Origin: Sphingobium sp.
GTDB taxonomy: Bacteria; Pseudomonadota; Alphaproteobacteria; Sphingomonadales; Sphingomonadaceae
NCBI GenBank assembly: GCA_020051025.1
Contig: JAGVJS010000195.1
Span: 1 to 8,880 of the forward strand
Length of the DNA: 8,880 nucleotides
Direction of reading: 5' to 3'
The notes under the pieces were generated by a model that worked only from the letters and a program-made list of their open reading frames with translations, was not told the origin of the DNA and did not search any database. A program made the translations under genes and the position numbers. Positions 1 to 8,880 of the stretch are shown here, one piece after another; position 1 is the first letter of the stretch, and each line of letters starts with the position of its first letter.

Positions 1-460
1 CCTTCGCACCCAGCGGTCGCACCCGCTCGTCGGGGATCAGTTCCGCCATCGGCACGGCAAAGGCCGCGCCCTGATGCTGGAACACCGGCCCGACCGGTTC
101 GAACCCCAGCTTGCGATAGAGCGGCGCGCCGTCGTCGGTGGCGTTCAGTAGGACGGTGCGATCGCCCAGGTCGCCCAGCACCGCTTCCATCAACCGGCGG
201 CCAAGGCCCATGCCCTGCGCCCGGGGCGACACGATGACCATGCCCAATGTCGCGGCTTTGTCGCCATAGAGCCAGGCCATGGCCGTGCCGACGACTTCAC
301 CGGCGCGTTCCACGACATAGCCGAAGCCCAGGCCGAACAGCATTTCCCAATCCTCGATCCGATGGGGCCATTTCTGTTCGCTCGATAGCTCATGGGCGAC
401 GGCCAGATCGTCGAGCGTCATCCGTCGCAAGTCCACCATCGCCTCTATGCCTGTCGCCAT
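1..460 (-). CDS. GNAT-family N-acetyltransferase, 3' end beyond the left edge
   Basis: Reading leftward from ATG 460-458, 153 codons stay open to the window edge, so the gene is cut off at its C-terminal side. The visible part is a GNAT fold. Residues 11-30 form the usual first strand and helix (LRRMTLDDLAVAHEL), and residues 72-90 carry the acetyl-CoA-binding motif A (GMVIVSPRAQGMGLGRR, with Q82-x-x-G85-x-G87). Residues 104-124 (LLNATDDGAPLYRKLGFEPVG) are the motif-B region of the family. A strong AAGGAG (RC of 469-474) lies 8 bases upstream of the ATG and fixes the start. The protein resembles the group that has a second, C-terminal acetyltransferase-like domain (about 280 residues in all), which would lie outside the window; this is inference. 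The acetyl acceptor cannot be told. It is divergent from the aldehyde dehydrogenase gene, and nothing visible ties it to the aromatic pathway. Confidence 0.85.
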   Translation of the reverse strand, partial: MATGIEAMVDLRRMTLDDLAVAHELSSEQKWPHRIEDWEMLFGLGFGYVVERAGEVVGTAMAWLYGDKAATLGMVIVSPRAQGMGLGRRLMEAVLGDLGDRTVLLNATDDGAPLYRKLGFEPVGPVFQHQGAAFAVPMAELIPDERVRPLGAK

Positions 461-665
461 GCGTCTTGCTCCTTGGCGGGAAAGGGGTGCCCGCCTGCCT
501 CACTTTGGGAATCGGTGGCTGGACATTAAGAGCGCGCGCCAAGCATTGGCTGCTGCCTTCGCCCCGATTTTGGAAGATTATCGCGCACATTTTCCTGCGC
601 AACTGCAACAAATGCCGTGAGGCGCGCCTATTTTGCCTGAATGTCCGTGCGAAGGAGTTTATGCC
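461..665. promoter_or_regulatory. Divergent intergenic region between acetyltransferase and aldehyde dehydrogenase
   Basis: These 205 bases must hold the promoters of both divergent genes. Visible symmetry includes GCGCA/TGCGC (583-587 and 596-600, 8-base spacer), the perfect palindrome AGGCGCGCCT (620-629), and a GC hairpin GGCGGG/CCCGCC (475-480 and 490-495) in the acetyltransferase leader. I could not pick convincing -35/-10 pairs. The AT-richer patch around 566-595 is the likeliest promoter area. A regulator site is possible at 583-600 but unproven. Confidence 0.35.
651..657 (+). promoter_or_regulatory. Shine-Dalgarno site that decides the GTG start of the aldehyde dehydrogenase
   Basis: GAAGGAG is a near-perfect anti-16S match and sits 8 bases before GTG 666-668. 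The nearby ATG 661-663 is in another frame, only 3 bases from the site, and is closed by TGA after two codons. The longer in-frame reading from TTG 633 has no ribosome-binding site. Confidence 0.7.
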
Positions 666-2138
666 GTGACCGGTTTCAATCCTGATCAGATCAGCCTGCC
701 CCACGCCAATAATTTCATCGGCGGGCGGCGGGTCGCGGGCCGCGGGCCGGCTATTGTCGTGCGACGGCCATCGGACGGACGGGTACAGGCGGACCTGGAC
801 AGCGTTGATGCAGACCAGCTGACCGAGGCGGTCGACAGCGCGCAGCGCGCCTACAAGACCAGCGGCTGGGCGCAGAGCGATCCGCGCGCCCGTATGAAGG
901 TGATGCGGCGCTGGGCCGACCTGATCGAGGCGGACGCCGCGACCCTTGCCCCTCTGGAAGCGCTGGGGTCGACCCGCATGCTCAAGGAAATCAACGCCTG
1001 GGATCTGAGCTATACCGCCGAGACGATCCGTTTCTTTGCTGAATGGGCGGACAAGGTCGGCGGCGAAGTGGCTGCGACTACCCCGGACAAGCTGGGCCTG
1101 ACCATCACCGAACCCTATGGCGTAGTTGCGGCGATCGCGCCCTGGAACCTGCCGCTGGTGATGGCGGGGTGGAAGATCGCACCGGCCATCGCCGCGGGCA
1201 ACAGCATCGTCCTCAAGCCATCGGAAATGACGCCTTTCAGCATTGTGCGCTTGGCCGAACTGGCGATCGAGGCAGGGTTGCCGGCCGGTATATTCAACGT
1301 GGTGCAGGGTGACGGGCGCAGCGTGGGCGATCCGTTGGTGCGCCGGCCGGAGGTCGCCAAGGTCACCTTCACCGGATCGACTCGCACCGGCGCCGCGATC
1401 ATGGCTGCCTGCGCGGAAACCGGGCCGAAGCCGGTGACGCTGGAACTGGGGGGGAAAAGCCCGCAGATCATCTTCGCGGACGCCGGCCTGGATAAGGCAT
1501 CGGCCATCGTCGCCCGGGCCATCACCCTCAATGCCGGGCAGGTCTGTGTGGCCGGATCGCGCCTGCTGGTGCAGGACAAGGTGGCGGATCAGGTGATCGA
1601 TCGCATCACCGCTGCTTTTGCCGCGCACAAGGCCGGCCCGACCTGGGCGGATGACACGACGCTGGGGCCGATCATCTCGGACGGCCAGCTCGACCGGATG
1701 GACGGTATCGTCGGCCGCGCCATTGCCGCGGGTGCCGAGGTGCTGACCGGCGGCGGTCGCGCCACCGCTCCGCAGGAGGGCAGCTATTTCGCACCGACCC
1801 TGCTCGCCAATGTCGATCAGAAGAGCGAGGTCGTGCAGGGCGAAATCTTCGGCCCGGTCCTCACCGTCCAGACCTTCGCGGACGAGGAAGAAGCCTATGC
1901 CCTCGCCAATGACAGCGACTATGGTCTGGCCGCCGGTGTCCATACCGGCGATGTGACCCGCGCCCTGCGCGCCACCCGCGCGCTGGAGGCGGGCACCGTC
2001 TGGGTTAACCGCTATGGCCGCAGCAACGATTTCATCTTGCCCACCGGCGGCTACAAGCAGTCGGGTATCGGCAAGGATCTGGGCCGGGAGGCCTATATGG
2101 CCAATCTAAAGACCAAGGTTGCCCTGATCGAATTCTGA
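666..2138 (+). CDS. NAD(P)-dependent aldehyde dehydrogenase (possible 2-oxoglutarate semialdehyde dehydrogenase)
   Basis: This is a full-length, 490-residue ALDH-superfamily enzyme that oxidises an aldehyde to the acid in the cytoplasm. Numbering from the GTG start, the visible signatures are: APWN with the oxyanion Asn161; the cofactor segment KPSE with Lys184; the Rossmann loop GSTRTG at 237-242; general base Glu260 in LELGGKSPQ; nucleophile Cys294 in GQVCVAGSR; and EIFGP with Glu393. All catalytic residues are intact. Overall it looks like the broad AldA/PuuC/betaine-aldehyde group, so substrate cannot be read from motifs. The next gene, kdgD, makes 2,5-dioxopentanoate (alpha-ketoglutarate semialdehyde), which makes that aldehyde the best guess; this is inference from context. 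An aromatic aldehyde such as vanillin is an alternative, given the lig genes nearby. A 148-base gap to kdgD leaves open whether they are cotranscribed. Confidence 0.93.
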   Translation: MTGFNPDQISLPHANNFIGGRRVAGRGPAIVVRRPSDGRVQADLDSVDADQLTEAVDSAQRAYKTSGWAQSDPRARMKVMRRWADLIEADAATLAPLEALGSTRMLKEINAWDLSYTAETIRFFAEWADKVGGEVAATTPDKLGLTITEPYGVVAAIAPWNLPLVMAGWKIAPAIAAGNSIVLKPSEMTPFSIVRLAELAIEAGLPAGIFNVVQGDGRSVGDPLVRRPEVAKVTFTGSTRTGAAIMAACAETGPKPVTLELGGKSPQIIFADAGLDKASAIVARAITLNAGQVCVAGSRLLVQDKVADQVIDRITAAFAAHKAGPTWADDTTLGPIISDGQLDRMDGIVGRAIAAGAEVLTGGGRATAPQEGSYFAPTLLANVDQKSEVVQGEIFGPVLTVQTFADEEEAYALANDSDYGLAAGVHTGDVTRALRATRALEAGTVWVNRYGRSNDFILPTGGYKQSGIGKDLGREAYMANLKTKVALIEF

Positions 2139-2188
2139 TGAACATGGTGCACCGTTCTGGCGATCATGCCAAGCCGTGCATCGTTCAT
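2138..2188 (+). other. Possible nested stem structure just after the aldehyde dehydrogenase stop
   Basis: ATGAAC (2138-2143) can pair with GTTCAT (2183-2188), TGCAC (2148-2152) with GTGCA (2176-2180), and inside lies TGGC/GCCA (2158-2161, 2168-2171). There is no following T-run, so it is not a canonical Rho-independent terminator. It could be an mRNA 3' end structure or operator symmetry (it contains the perfect palindrome GGTGCACC at 2146-2153). Confidence 0.3.
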
Positions 2189-2286
2189 GCGCATCTTTGA
2201 GTTGGACCCGATAGCCGGCTCCTCCCTATTCATCCTCTCGAACATCGGCAGGGACAGGCACCGCCGACGAGAGGAGATGCAGGGAT
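2139..2286 (+). promoter_or_regulatory. Gap upstream of kdgD, possible promoter
   Basis: The gap is 148 bases, long for an internal operon junction here, so kdgD may have its own promoter. A weak candidate is TTGGAC (2202-2207) with TATTCA (2227-2232), but the 19-base spacer is poor. Two perfect 8-base palindromes, GGTGCACC (2146-2153) and ATGCGCAT (2187-2194), lie upstream of it and are possible regulator sites, for example for the LysR protein encoded at 3233. Confidence 0.3.
2234..2274 (+). promoter_or_regulatory. Hairpin in the kdgD leader touching its Shine-Dalgarno site
   Basis: CCTCTCG (2234-2240) pairs with CGAGAGG (2268-2274), and TCGGC (2245-2249) with GCCGA (2263-2267), giving a 12-pair stem with a 4-base bulge (2241-2244). 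The 3' arm includes the start of the purine-rich GAGGAG (2271-2276), the best ribosome-binding site before ATG 2287. Pairing would hide part of it. Confidence 0.45.
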
Positions 2287-3204
2287 ATGAGCCATTTTAG
2301 CCCCGAAGACATGGCGCGCCAGCTGGGCCAGGGGCTGTTGTCCTTTCCGGTCACGCACTTCGATGCAGAGGGCGCATTTCTGGAAGGCCCCTATCGCGAT
2401 CATTGCGGATGGATGCTGGACCACGCATTGACCGGCCTGTTTGCGGCGGGCGGGACCGGGGAGTTCTTCTCCCTGTCGCCAGACGAAGTGACACAGGTGG
2501 TCGGCGCGGCAGTCAAGGAAACCAACGGGCGCATCCCGGTCATTTCCGGCTGCGGCTATGGCACCGCGATTGCCACCGGTATCGCCCGTGATGCGGAAAA
2601 GGCGGGTGCCGACGGCCTGCTGCTGCTGCCACCCTATCTGATGCACAGCAAGCAGGAAGGGCTGGCCGCGCATATCGAGGCCGTGTGTCGCGCCACGGGC
2701 CTGGGCGTCATCGTCTATAATCGCGACAATGCGATCGTGAATGACGAGACGCTGGCGCGCCTGTGCGACCGTAATCCTAACCTGATCGGGTTCAAGGATG
2801 GGGTCGGCGACATCGAACTGATGACCCGCATCTATGCGCGGATGGGCGACCGGCTGACCTATATCGGTGGCCTGCCCACGGCCGAAACCTTCGCCACTCC
2901 CTATCTGACCATGGGGGTCACGACCTACAGCTCGGCCATTTTCAACTTTATGCCGGACTGGGCATTGCGCTTTTACGCTGCCGTCCGGGCGGGCGATCAG
3001 GCCTATGTGATGGAGCAACTGCGCAATTTCGTCCTGCCCTATATCGCGTTGCGCGATCAGGGGCGCGGCTATGCCGTGTCGATCGTCAAGGCGGGGATGC
3101 GCATCATCGGCCGCGATGCCGGTCCGGTTCGCTCGCCGCTGACCGACCTGTCGGCTGACGAAGAAGCGCAACTGCGTGCGTTGATTGAGCGCGCAGCCGC
3201 GTGA
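2287..3204 (+). CDS. kdgD: 5-dehydro-4-deoxyglucarate dehydratase
   Basis: This 305-residue protein belongs to the DHDPS/NAL class I aldolase superfamily and matches the KdgD subgroup over its whole length. The cytoplasmic enzyme converts 5-keto-4-deoxy-D-glucarate to 2,5-dioxopentanoate with loss of water and CO2, a step in D-glucarate/galactarate use. Visible are [13 protein letters not shown] (55-67), ISGCGYGTA (86-94), Tyr144 in VIVYNRDNA, the Schiff-base Lys170 in [10 protein letters not shown], the GGLPTAETF segment near 194-202, and the C-terminal [12 protein letters not shown] and [13 protein letters not shown]. Length is normal. No glucarate or galactarate dehydratase and no sugar-acid transporter is in the window, so the upstream half of the pathway must be elsewhere. 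The start ATG 2287 follows GAGGAG by 10 bases. The downstream regulator gene begins 28 bases after the stop. Confidence 0.93.
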   Translation: MSHFSPEDMARQLGQGLLSFPVTHFDAEGAFLEGPYRDHCGWMLDHALTGLFAAGGTGEFFSLSPDEVTQVVGAAVKETNGRIPVISGCGYGTAIATGIARDAEKAGADGLLLLPPYLMHSKQEGLAAHIEAVCRATGLGVIVYNRDNAIVNDETLARLCDRNPNLIGFKDGVGDIELMTRIYARMGDRLTYIGGLPTAETFATPYLTMGVTTYSSAIFNFMPDWALRFYAAVRAGDQAYVMEQLRNFVLPYIALRDQGRGYAVSIVKAGMRIIGRDAGPVRSPLTDLSADEEAQLRALIERAAA

Positions 3205-3232
3205 CTAAGGCGGGAAGCGCGGATAGTCTGGC

Positions 3233-4119
3233 ATGATGTTCGAACTCAGCCAGCTCCGTTGCTTCGTCGCCGCCGCCGAGGAACTGCATTTCGGGCGGGC
3301 GGCGCAGCGGCTCAACATGACCCAGTCGCCGCTCAGCCGGCAGATCCAGCTGCTGGAACGGATATTGGACGTGCAGTTGCTGGAACGCACCAGCCGTCAG
3401 GTCAGCCTGACCCCGGCCGGCAGCGTTTTCCTGATCGAGGCGCGGCGGATCGTCCGGCTGGCAGATAGCGCCGCCCTGTCCGCCCGCCGCGTGGCAAAGG
3501 GGGATGCCGGGCGCGTGGCGATCGGCTTCACCGCCGTGTCGGGCTATAATATCGTGCCGCGCATCGTCGCGCAGGCACGTGCGGTGCTGCCGAATATAGA
3601 ACTGGAATTGCGGGAGATGGTGTCGGGCGATCAGGTCGATGCGCTGCTAACCGGGCTGGTCGACATCGGCTTCGTTCGCCCCCCGGTGAACCGTCATGAG
3701 TTCGACAGCGCCTGTGTGTTGCATGAACCCTTGTTTGTCGCCCTGCCGCCGGGCGATCCGCGCAAGGCGATGGCGGCGCTGACCCCCGCCGATTTCGACG
3801 GCCAGCCGCTGATCATGTATTCGCGGCAGGGCGCGGCCTATTTCCACAACATGCTGGAGCATCTGTTCAATGAAGTCGCGGCCGCGCCGCTCTATGTCCA
3901 GCATGTGACCCAGATCCATTCGATGCTGGGGCTTGTCCATGCCGGCGTTGCGCCCGCCATCGTCCCCGAAAGCGCCACCGGCCTGCATATGAGCGACGTG
4001 CATTTCCGCCGGCTGATGACTCCGCAGGAAAAGCCGGTCGAACTGCACATGGCCTGGCGTCGCGACAATGCGAACCCGGCGCTCCCCGCCATGCGGCAAC
4101 TCTGTACGGAAATGACCAC

Positions 4120-4123
<4 letters not shown>
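3233..4123 (+). CDS. LysR-family transcriptional regulator
   Basis: This 296-residue protein is a standard-length LysR regulator. The winged HTH is at residues 3-60 (LRCFVAAAEELHFGRAAQRL, then NMTQSPLSRQIQLLE and LLERTSRQVSLTPAG). The effector domain starts near residue 92 (GRVAIGFTAVSGYNIVPRIV), and the overall look is of the BenM/CatM-like branch. Start is ATG 3233 or ATG 3236 (tandem ATGATG); no good Shine-Dalgarno is visible. It lies on the same strand as, and between, kdgD and the esterase gene, and its stop overlaps the esterase start (ATGA). It is therefore probably cotranscribed with the genes it controls rather than divergent from them, which is less usual for the family. The inducer is unknown; an aldarate, its breakdown product or an aromatic acid are all possible. 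Confidence 0.92.
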
Positions 4124-6629
<2,506 letters not shown>

Positions 6630-7691
6630 TTAAGAGAAGATTATGCCATCCATCAACTTGCGCGCAGTGCGCAGCATGGCGGCGCTGGTGACGGCGCCGC
6701 TATCGTCCAGTTCCATGACACAGGTCGTCTCGCCGGTCGGATGTTCGACCGAGAGTGTCTTGCGACGGCCTTCCGGGATTGATGCGACCTCCGCTGCGGG
6801 CGACCCTTCGACCAGGCAGGCGGTGGCGACGCTAACCGCGCCCAGTACACCGATAGAGGCATGGGCGCGATGCGGAATGAAGCTGCGCACCGTGACTGCA
6901 CCGCCATTACGGGGTGGGGCCACCAGCATCATCTTGGGCACCGATTTGTCCCTGACGTCGCCCAGGTTCATCCTTTCGCCCACGGCGAGGCGGATGGCTT
7001 CGATACGGGCTTTCAAAGCGGCATCATTGTCCAGTGTGTCGCGATCTTCATAGCCGGTGACACCGACATCCTGCGCCTTCATCACCACGCAGGGCATCCC
7101 ATTGTCGATCAGGGTGACGCGCACGCCTACCACTTCGTCAAAGGCGTTGCCGGTGGGCAGCAGTGCGCCGCAGGATGAGCCGGCGGTGTCGCGGAATTCC
7201 AACGGGATGGGCGCGGCGCTGCCGGGTACGCCGTCGATCTTCGCATTGCCATCATAGCGGACAGTACCGCCCGGCGTTGCGACCGTGGCGATGGCGATCT
7301 GCCCTGTATTTTCCATGAAGATGGCGACACGGGTTTCGCTTTCCTGTGCGTCGACCAGTCCGCGCTCGATGGCAAAGGGGCCGATGCCGGCGAGGATGTT
7401 GCCGCAATTCTGTGCGTCGGTGACGACCGCCTTGTCGACGAAGACCTGAAGGAAGAGATAGTCGACGTCCACGCCATCGCGGTCGGACCTTTTTACCACG
7501 GCGACCTTGCTGGTCAGCGGGTCGGCCCCGCCCATGCCGTCAATCTGTCGCGGATCGGGCGATCCCATGACGCGCAGCAAAAAGGCGTCGCGGGTGGCCG
7601 TGTCGGCGGGCAGATCCTTCGACAGGAAATAGCCGCCTTTCGACGTGCCGCCGCGCATCCACATAACGCGGGATTGGGTATGTGCTGTCAT
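6630..7691 (-). CDS. ligU: 4-oxalomesaconate isomerase/tautomerase, PrpF family (LigU/GalD type)
   Basis: This 353-residue protein is of the PrpF family, which has a two-domain diaminopimelate-epimerase-like fold. In this setting it isomerises oxalomesaconate, the LigI product, to the form that LigJ hydrates; LigU of SYK-6 is a 1,3-allylic isomerase and GalD of Pseudomonas putida does the equivalent step in gallate breakdown. Visible motifs are MWMRGGTSKGGYF (10-22), GMGGADPLTSKVAVV (52-66) with the conserved Lys62, NCGN with Cys96, SSCGALLPTGN, and PHRAHASIGVLGAVSVAT. Lys62 and Cys96 are spaced as Lys66 and Cys100 in LigU. The start ATG 7691 has GGAG (RC of 7698-7701) 6 bases upstream, at the edge of REP palindrome B. 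It lies between ligK and ligI, as orf1 (now ligU) does in SYK-6. Some databases label such proteins only as PrpF or methylaconitate isomerase. Confidence 0.93.
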   Translation of the reverse strand: MTAHTQSRVMWMRGGTSKGGYFLSKDLPADTATRDAFLLRVMGSPDPRQIDGMGGADPLTSKVAVVKRSDRDGVDVDYLFLQVFVDKAVVTDAQNCGNILAGIGPFAIERGLVDAQESETRVAIFMENTGQIAIATVATPGGTVRYDGNAKIDGVPGSAAPIPLEFRDTAGSSCGALLPTGNAFDEVVGVRVTLIDNGMPCVVMKAQDVGVTGYEDRDTLDNDAALKARIEAIRLAVGERMNLGDVRDKSVPKMMLVAPPRNGGAVTVRSFIPHRAHASIGVLGAVSVATACLVEGSPAAEVASIPEGRRKTLSVEHPTGETTCVMELDDSGAVTSAAMLRTARKLMDGIIFS

Positions 7692-7699
7692 ACACAGCT

Positions 7700-7766
7700 C
7701 CGTTCGTTTCGAGCGAAGTCGAGAAACTTGTTCACCCCGCTTCTCGACTTCGCTCGAAGCGAACGG
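7700..7766. repeat. REP-like paired palindrome B in the ligK-ligU gap
   Basis: Two 28-base inverted arms (7700-7727 and 7739-7766) match at 26 of 28 positions around an 11-base loop. The core is CGAGCGAAGTCGAG, with the same CCGTTCG/CGAACGG outer ends as palindrome A. The two mismatches pair with each other inside each arm: left GTTTC/GAAAC, right (minus strand) GCTTC/GAAGC. In the mRNA it lies 15 bases after the ligK stop and runs into the ligU ribosome-binding site. No T-tract is present. Confidence 0.87.
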
Positions 7767-7781
7767 GGTAAAGAAAGCATC

Positions 7782-8456
7782 TTAGACGTACTTCAGACCC
7801 ATTTCTTCAAGGCGAGGACGCATATTGTAGATGTCGAGGCCGAGTTCGCCGGCGGCCAGACGGACGCGCTTGGCTTCTTCCGCGCCTTCACGGGCCTGCG
7901 CCTTTTCGAGGACAGATGCCGCGTCGGCGCGGGGAACGATGCACACGCCATCGTCATCAGCAATGATCACGTCGCCCGGATTGACCAGCGCATTGGCGCA
8001 GATGACGGGGATATTGACGCTGCCCAGCGTATTCTTGACCGTGCCCTGTGCATGGACCGCCTTCGACCAGACGGGAAAGTTCATCTGCGTGAGGTCGCGC
8101 ACGTCGCGCACGCCCGCGTCGATGATGAGGCCACGGCAGCCGCGCGCCTGGGCCGACGTGGCGAGCAGGTCGCCGAAATAGCCGTCGGTGCAGGGGCTGG
8201 TAGGGGCAAGCAGGAGGATATCCCCTTCCTTCAGCTGCTCGATCGCGACATGGACCATCCAGTTGTCGCCCGGTGCGGCGGAAATGGTGACGGCGTTGCC
8301 GGCGATGCGGGCGCCGCTGTAGATGGGGCGCATGTAGGGGGCGAGCAGGCCAGTGCGGCCCTGTGCTTCATGCACGGTGGCGACGCCGGCTTTGGCAAGG
8401 CCATCGATGACGGAGAGGTCCGCCCGCTGGATATTCTGGACGACGACATTGGACAT
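7782..8456 (-). CDS. ligK: 4-carboxy-4-hydroxy-2-oxoadipate (CHA) aldolase / oxaloacetate decarboxylase
   Basis: This 224-residue protein is a class II (divalent metal) pyruvate aldolase of the RraA-like HMG/CHA aldolase family. It cleaves CHA to pyruvate and oxaloacetate, the last step of protocatechuate 4,5-cleavage and gallate breakdown, and usually also decarboxylates oxaloacetate. The family signature D-x20-R-D is exact: Asp96, Arg117, Asp118 (GDLLATSAQ through DAGVRD). Also visible are HEAQGRTG (29-36) and [14 protein letters not shown] (61-74). Start is ATG 8456, with AAGGAG 7 bases upstream; a longer reading to ATG 8537 adds 27 residues of no family likeness and is not supported. It is first in the operon ligK-ligU-ligI and divergent from a LysR-type gene, the arrangement expected for activator-controlled catabolic operons. 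Confidence 0.95.
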   Translation of the reverse strand: MSNVVVQNIQRADLSVIDGLAKAGVATVHEAQGRTGLLAPYMRPIYSGARIAGNAVTISAAPGDNWMVHVAIEQLKEGDILLLAPTSPCTDGYFGDLLATSAQARGCRGLIIDAGVRDVRDLTQMNFPVWSKAVHAQGTVKNTLGSVNIPVICANALVNPGDVIIADDDGVCIVPRADAASVLEKAQAREGAEEAKRVRLAAGELGLDIYNMRPRLEEMGLKYV

Positions 8457-8463
8457 GGAACGG

Positions 8464-8469
8464 CTCCTT
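8464..8469 (-). promoter_or_regulatory. ligK: Shine-Dalgarno site of ligK
   Basis: On the minus strand this reads AAGGAG, 7 bases before ATG 8456. It fixes the ligK start and rules out the upstream ATG 8537 as the main start. Confidence 0.8.
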
Positions 8470-8542
8470 CTCCCAAGATGGACAGCGACATGAACAGTTG
8501 TAGCGCGATGCTCAAATCCGAACTGGCGCAGTGCCATTAAAT

Positions 8543-8558
8543 TTTGATAATCATCAAA
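8543..8558. promoter_or_regulatory. Near-perfect palindrome, candidate LysR-type operator overlapping a possible -10
   Basis: TTTGATAATCATCAAA is symmetric at 7 of 8 base pairs about 8550/8551 and contains a T-N11-A (8545-8557) like LysR boxes. It ends 1 base before the ATG of the LysR gene, and GATAAT (8546-8551) could be that gene's -10. For ligK it lies roughly 87-102 bases upstream of the start codon, where LysR activators often bind. Function is inferred. Confidence 0.5.
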
Positions 8559-8559
8559 T

Positions 8560-8880
8560 ATGAAACCCGATCAGTTCAATATCCGTCACCTCGCCGCGAT
8601 GGCAGCTGTGGTCGATCAGGGCAGCGTCAGCCTGGCCGCGCGTGCCGTCAACCTGACCCAACCTGCGGTGACGCAGGGTATCGCCAAGCTGGAGGCGCAA
8701 CTGGGGGTGCGGCTGTTCGACCGGCAGCCGGGCGGCATGGCAGCGCTGGAGGCTGCGCTACGGTTGAAACCCCGGATCGATGTGGCGCTGCGCCTGATCG
8801 GCAGCAATCGCGTAACCGCGGCGCAGGTGCGGGCGTTCGTGGCGCTGGCGCGGGCAGGCAGTTACGCGGCAGCGGCAGCA
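8560..8880 (+). CDS. LysR-family regulator with two N-terminal HTH segments, 3' end beyond the right edge (likely LigR-type activator)
   Basis: 107 codons are open from ATG 8560 to the window edge. Residues 8-55 are a LysR HTH ([19 protein letters not shown], then [15 protein letters not shown] and LGVRLFDR). After a helical linker (61-81), a second HTH start appears at 87-107 ([21 protein letters not shown]), aligning with residues 8-28 at a 79-residue offset and sharing the GS-x3-AA core. A normal LysR protein would be entering its effector domain here. No Shine-Dalgarno precedes the ATG, and a -10-like GATAAT 8 bases upstream suggests a leaderless mRNA. Divergence from ligK makes it the likely activator of the lig operon, as LigR is in SYK-6; whether it is a true LigR orthologue cannot be settled from the part seen. 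Confidence 0.85.
   Translation, partial: MKPDQFNIRHLAAMAAVVDQGSVSLAARAVNLTQPAVTQGIAKLEAQLGVRLFDRQPGGMAALEAALRLKPRIDVALRLIGSNRVTAAQVRAFVALARAGSYAAAAA

Larger units (their letters stand above)
8457..8559. promoter_or_regulatory. ligK / LysR divergent control region
   Basis: These 103 bases separate the two divergent starts and should hold both promoters and the activator site. The left end carries the ligK Shine-Dalgarno. The right end is AT-rich (8536-8560) and holds the palindrome TTTGATAATCATCAAA. No clear sigma-70 promoter facing ligK was found, as is usual for activator-dependent LysR-regulated promoters. Confidence 0.6.

Noticed and set aside
633..665. TTG start at 633 for the aldehyde dehydrogenase
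   Set aside because: The extra 11 residues lie over the Shine-Dalgarno site GAAGGAG that serves GTG 666.
390..1943. Long antisense open frame (517 codons) across the aldehyde dehydrogenase gene
   Set aside because: It mirrors the codon structure of a GC-rich gene, shows no recognisable domain and is rich in Arg, Gly and His, as shadow frames are. It also overlaps the acetyltransferase start region.
2230..3171. Antisense open frame of 313 codons over kdgD
   Set aside because: Low-complexity shadow composition and no motif; the plus-strand frame is an unmistakable KdgD.
2287..3204. kdgD product as a hydratase-aldolase for aromatic side chains (NahE-like)
   Set aside because: Considered because of the lig neighbourhood, but the [22 protein letters not shown] and [13 protein letters not shown] segments are those of KdgD.
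8457..8537. 27-residue N-terminal extension of ligK to ATG 8537
   Set aside because: No family likeness, no Shine-Dalgarno, and it would occupy the divergent promoter; ATG 8456 has AAGGAG at ideal spacing.
7674..8540. Plus-strand open frame of 288 codons over ligK, starting inside ligU and running through REP palindrome B
   Set aside because: Its start is translated repeat and the rest is the shadow of ligK; no family likeness.

Overview
The window is GC-rich, tightly packed bacterial DNA. Its gene content and protein sequences point to a sphingomonad (Sphingobium, Novosphingobium or Sphingomonas type). The strongest pointer is a ligK-ligU-ligI block in the same order as the protocatechuate 4,5-cleavage cluster known from Sphingobium sp. 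SYK-6. The paired palindromic repeats in its gene gaps are also of a kind common in sphingomonads. No RNA gene, IS element, CRISPR array or prophage gene was seen, and no stretch longer than about 210 bases lacks a gene.

Left part (1-2138): a GNAT acetyltransferase reading leftward off the edge is divergent from an NAD(P)-dependent aldehyde dehydrogenase, which probably starts at GTG 666. Middle part (2287-5670), all on the plus strand: 5-dehydro-4-deoxyglucarate dehydratase (kdgD), a LysR regulator 28 bases later, and a probably Tat-exported type-B carboxylesterase whose start codon overlaps the regulator's stop (ATGA). KdgD makes alpha-ketoglutarate semialdehyde and the upstream dehydrogenase is a plausible next enzyme. 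Together they would form the lower half of an aldarate (glucarate/galactarate) pathway ending in 2-oxoglutarate.

Right part (8456 down to 5667, minus strand): ligK (CHA aldolase), ligU (oxalomesaconate isomerase) and ligI (PDC hydrolase). These are the lower protocatechuate/gallate steps: PDC is hydrolysed to oxalomesaconate, which is isomerised and (after hydration by LigJ, not in the window) cleaved to pyruvate and oxaloacetate. All catalytic residues that I could place are present. The two gaps in this operon each hold a paired REP-like palindrome that abuts the next gene's Shine-Dalgarno site. A divergent LysR-family gene with two N-terminal helix-turn-helix segments starts at 8560 and runs off the right edge. 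It is the likely LigR-type activator of the operon.

I see no wholly new defence or mobile system. The least expected items are the REP architecture (two repeat types sharing one covarying fold and supplying part of the ribosome-binding sites), the tandem-HTH regulator with a palindrome over a possible leaderless promoter, and the joining of an aldarate module and a Tat esterase to the lig operon.
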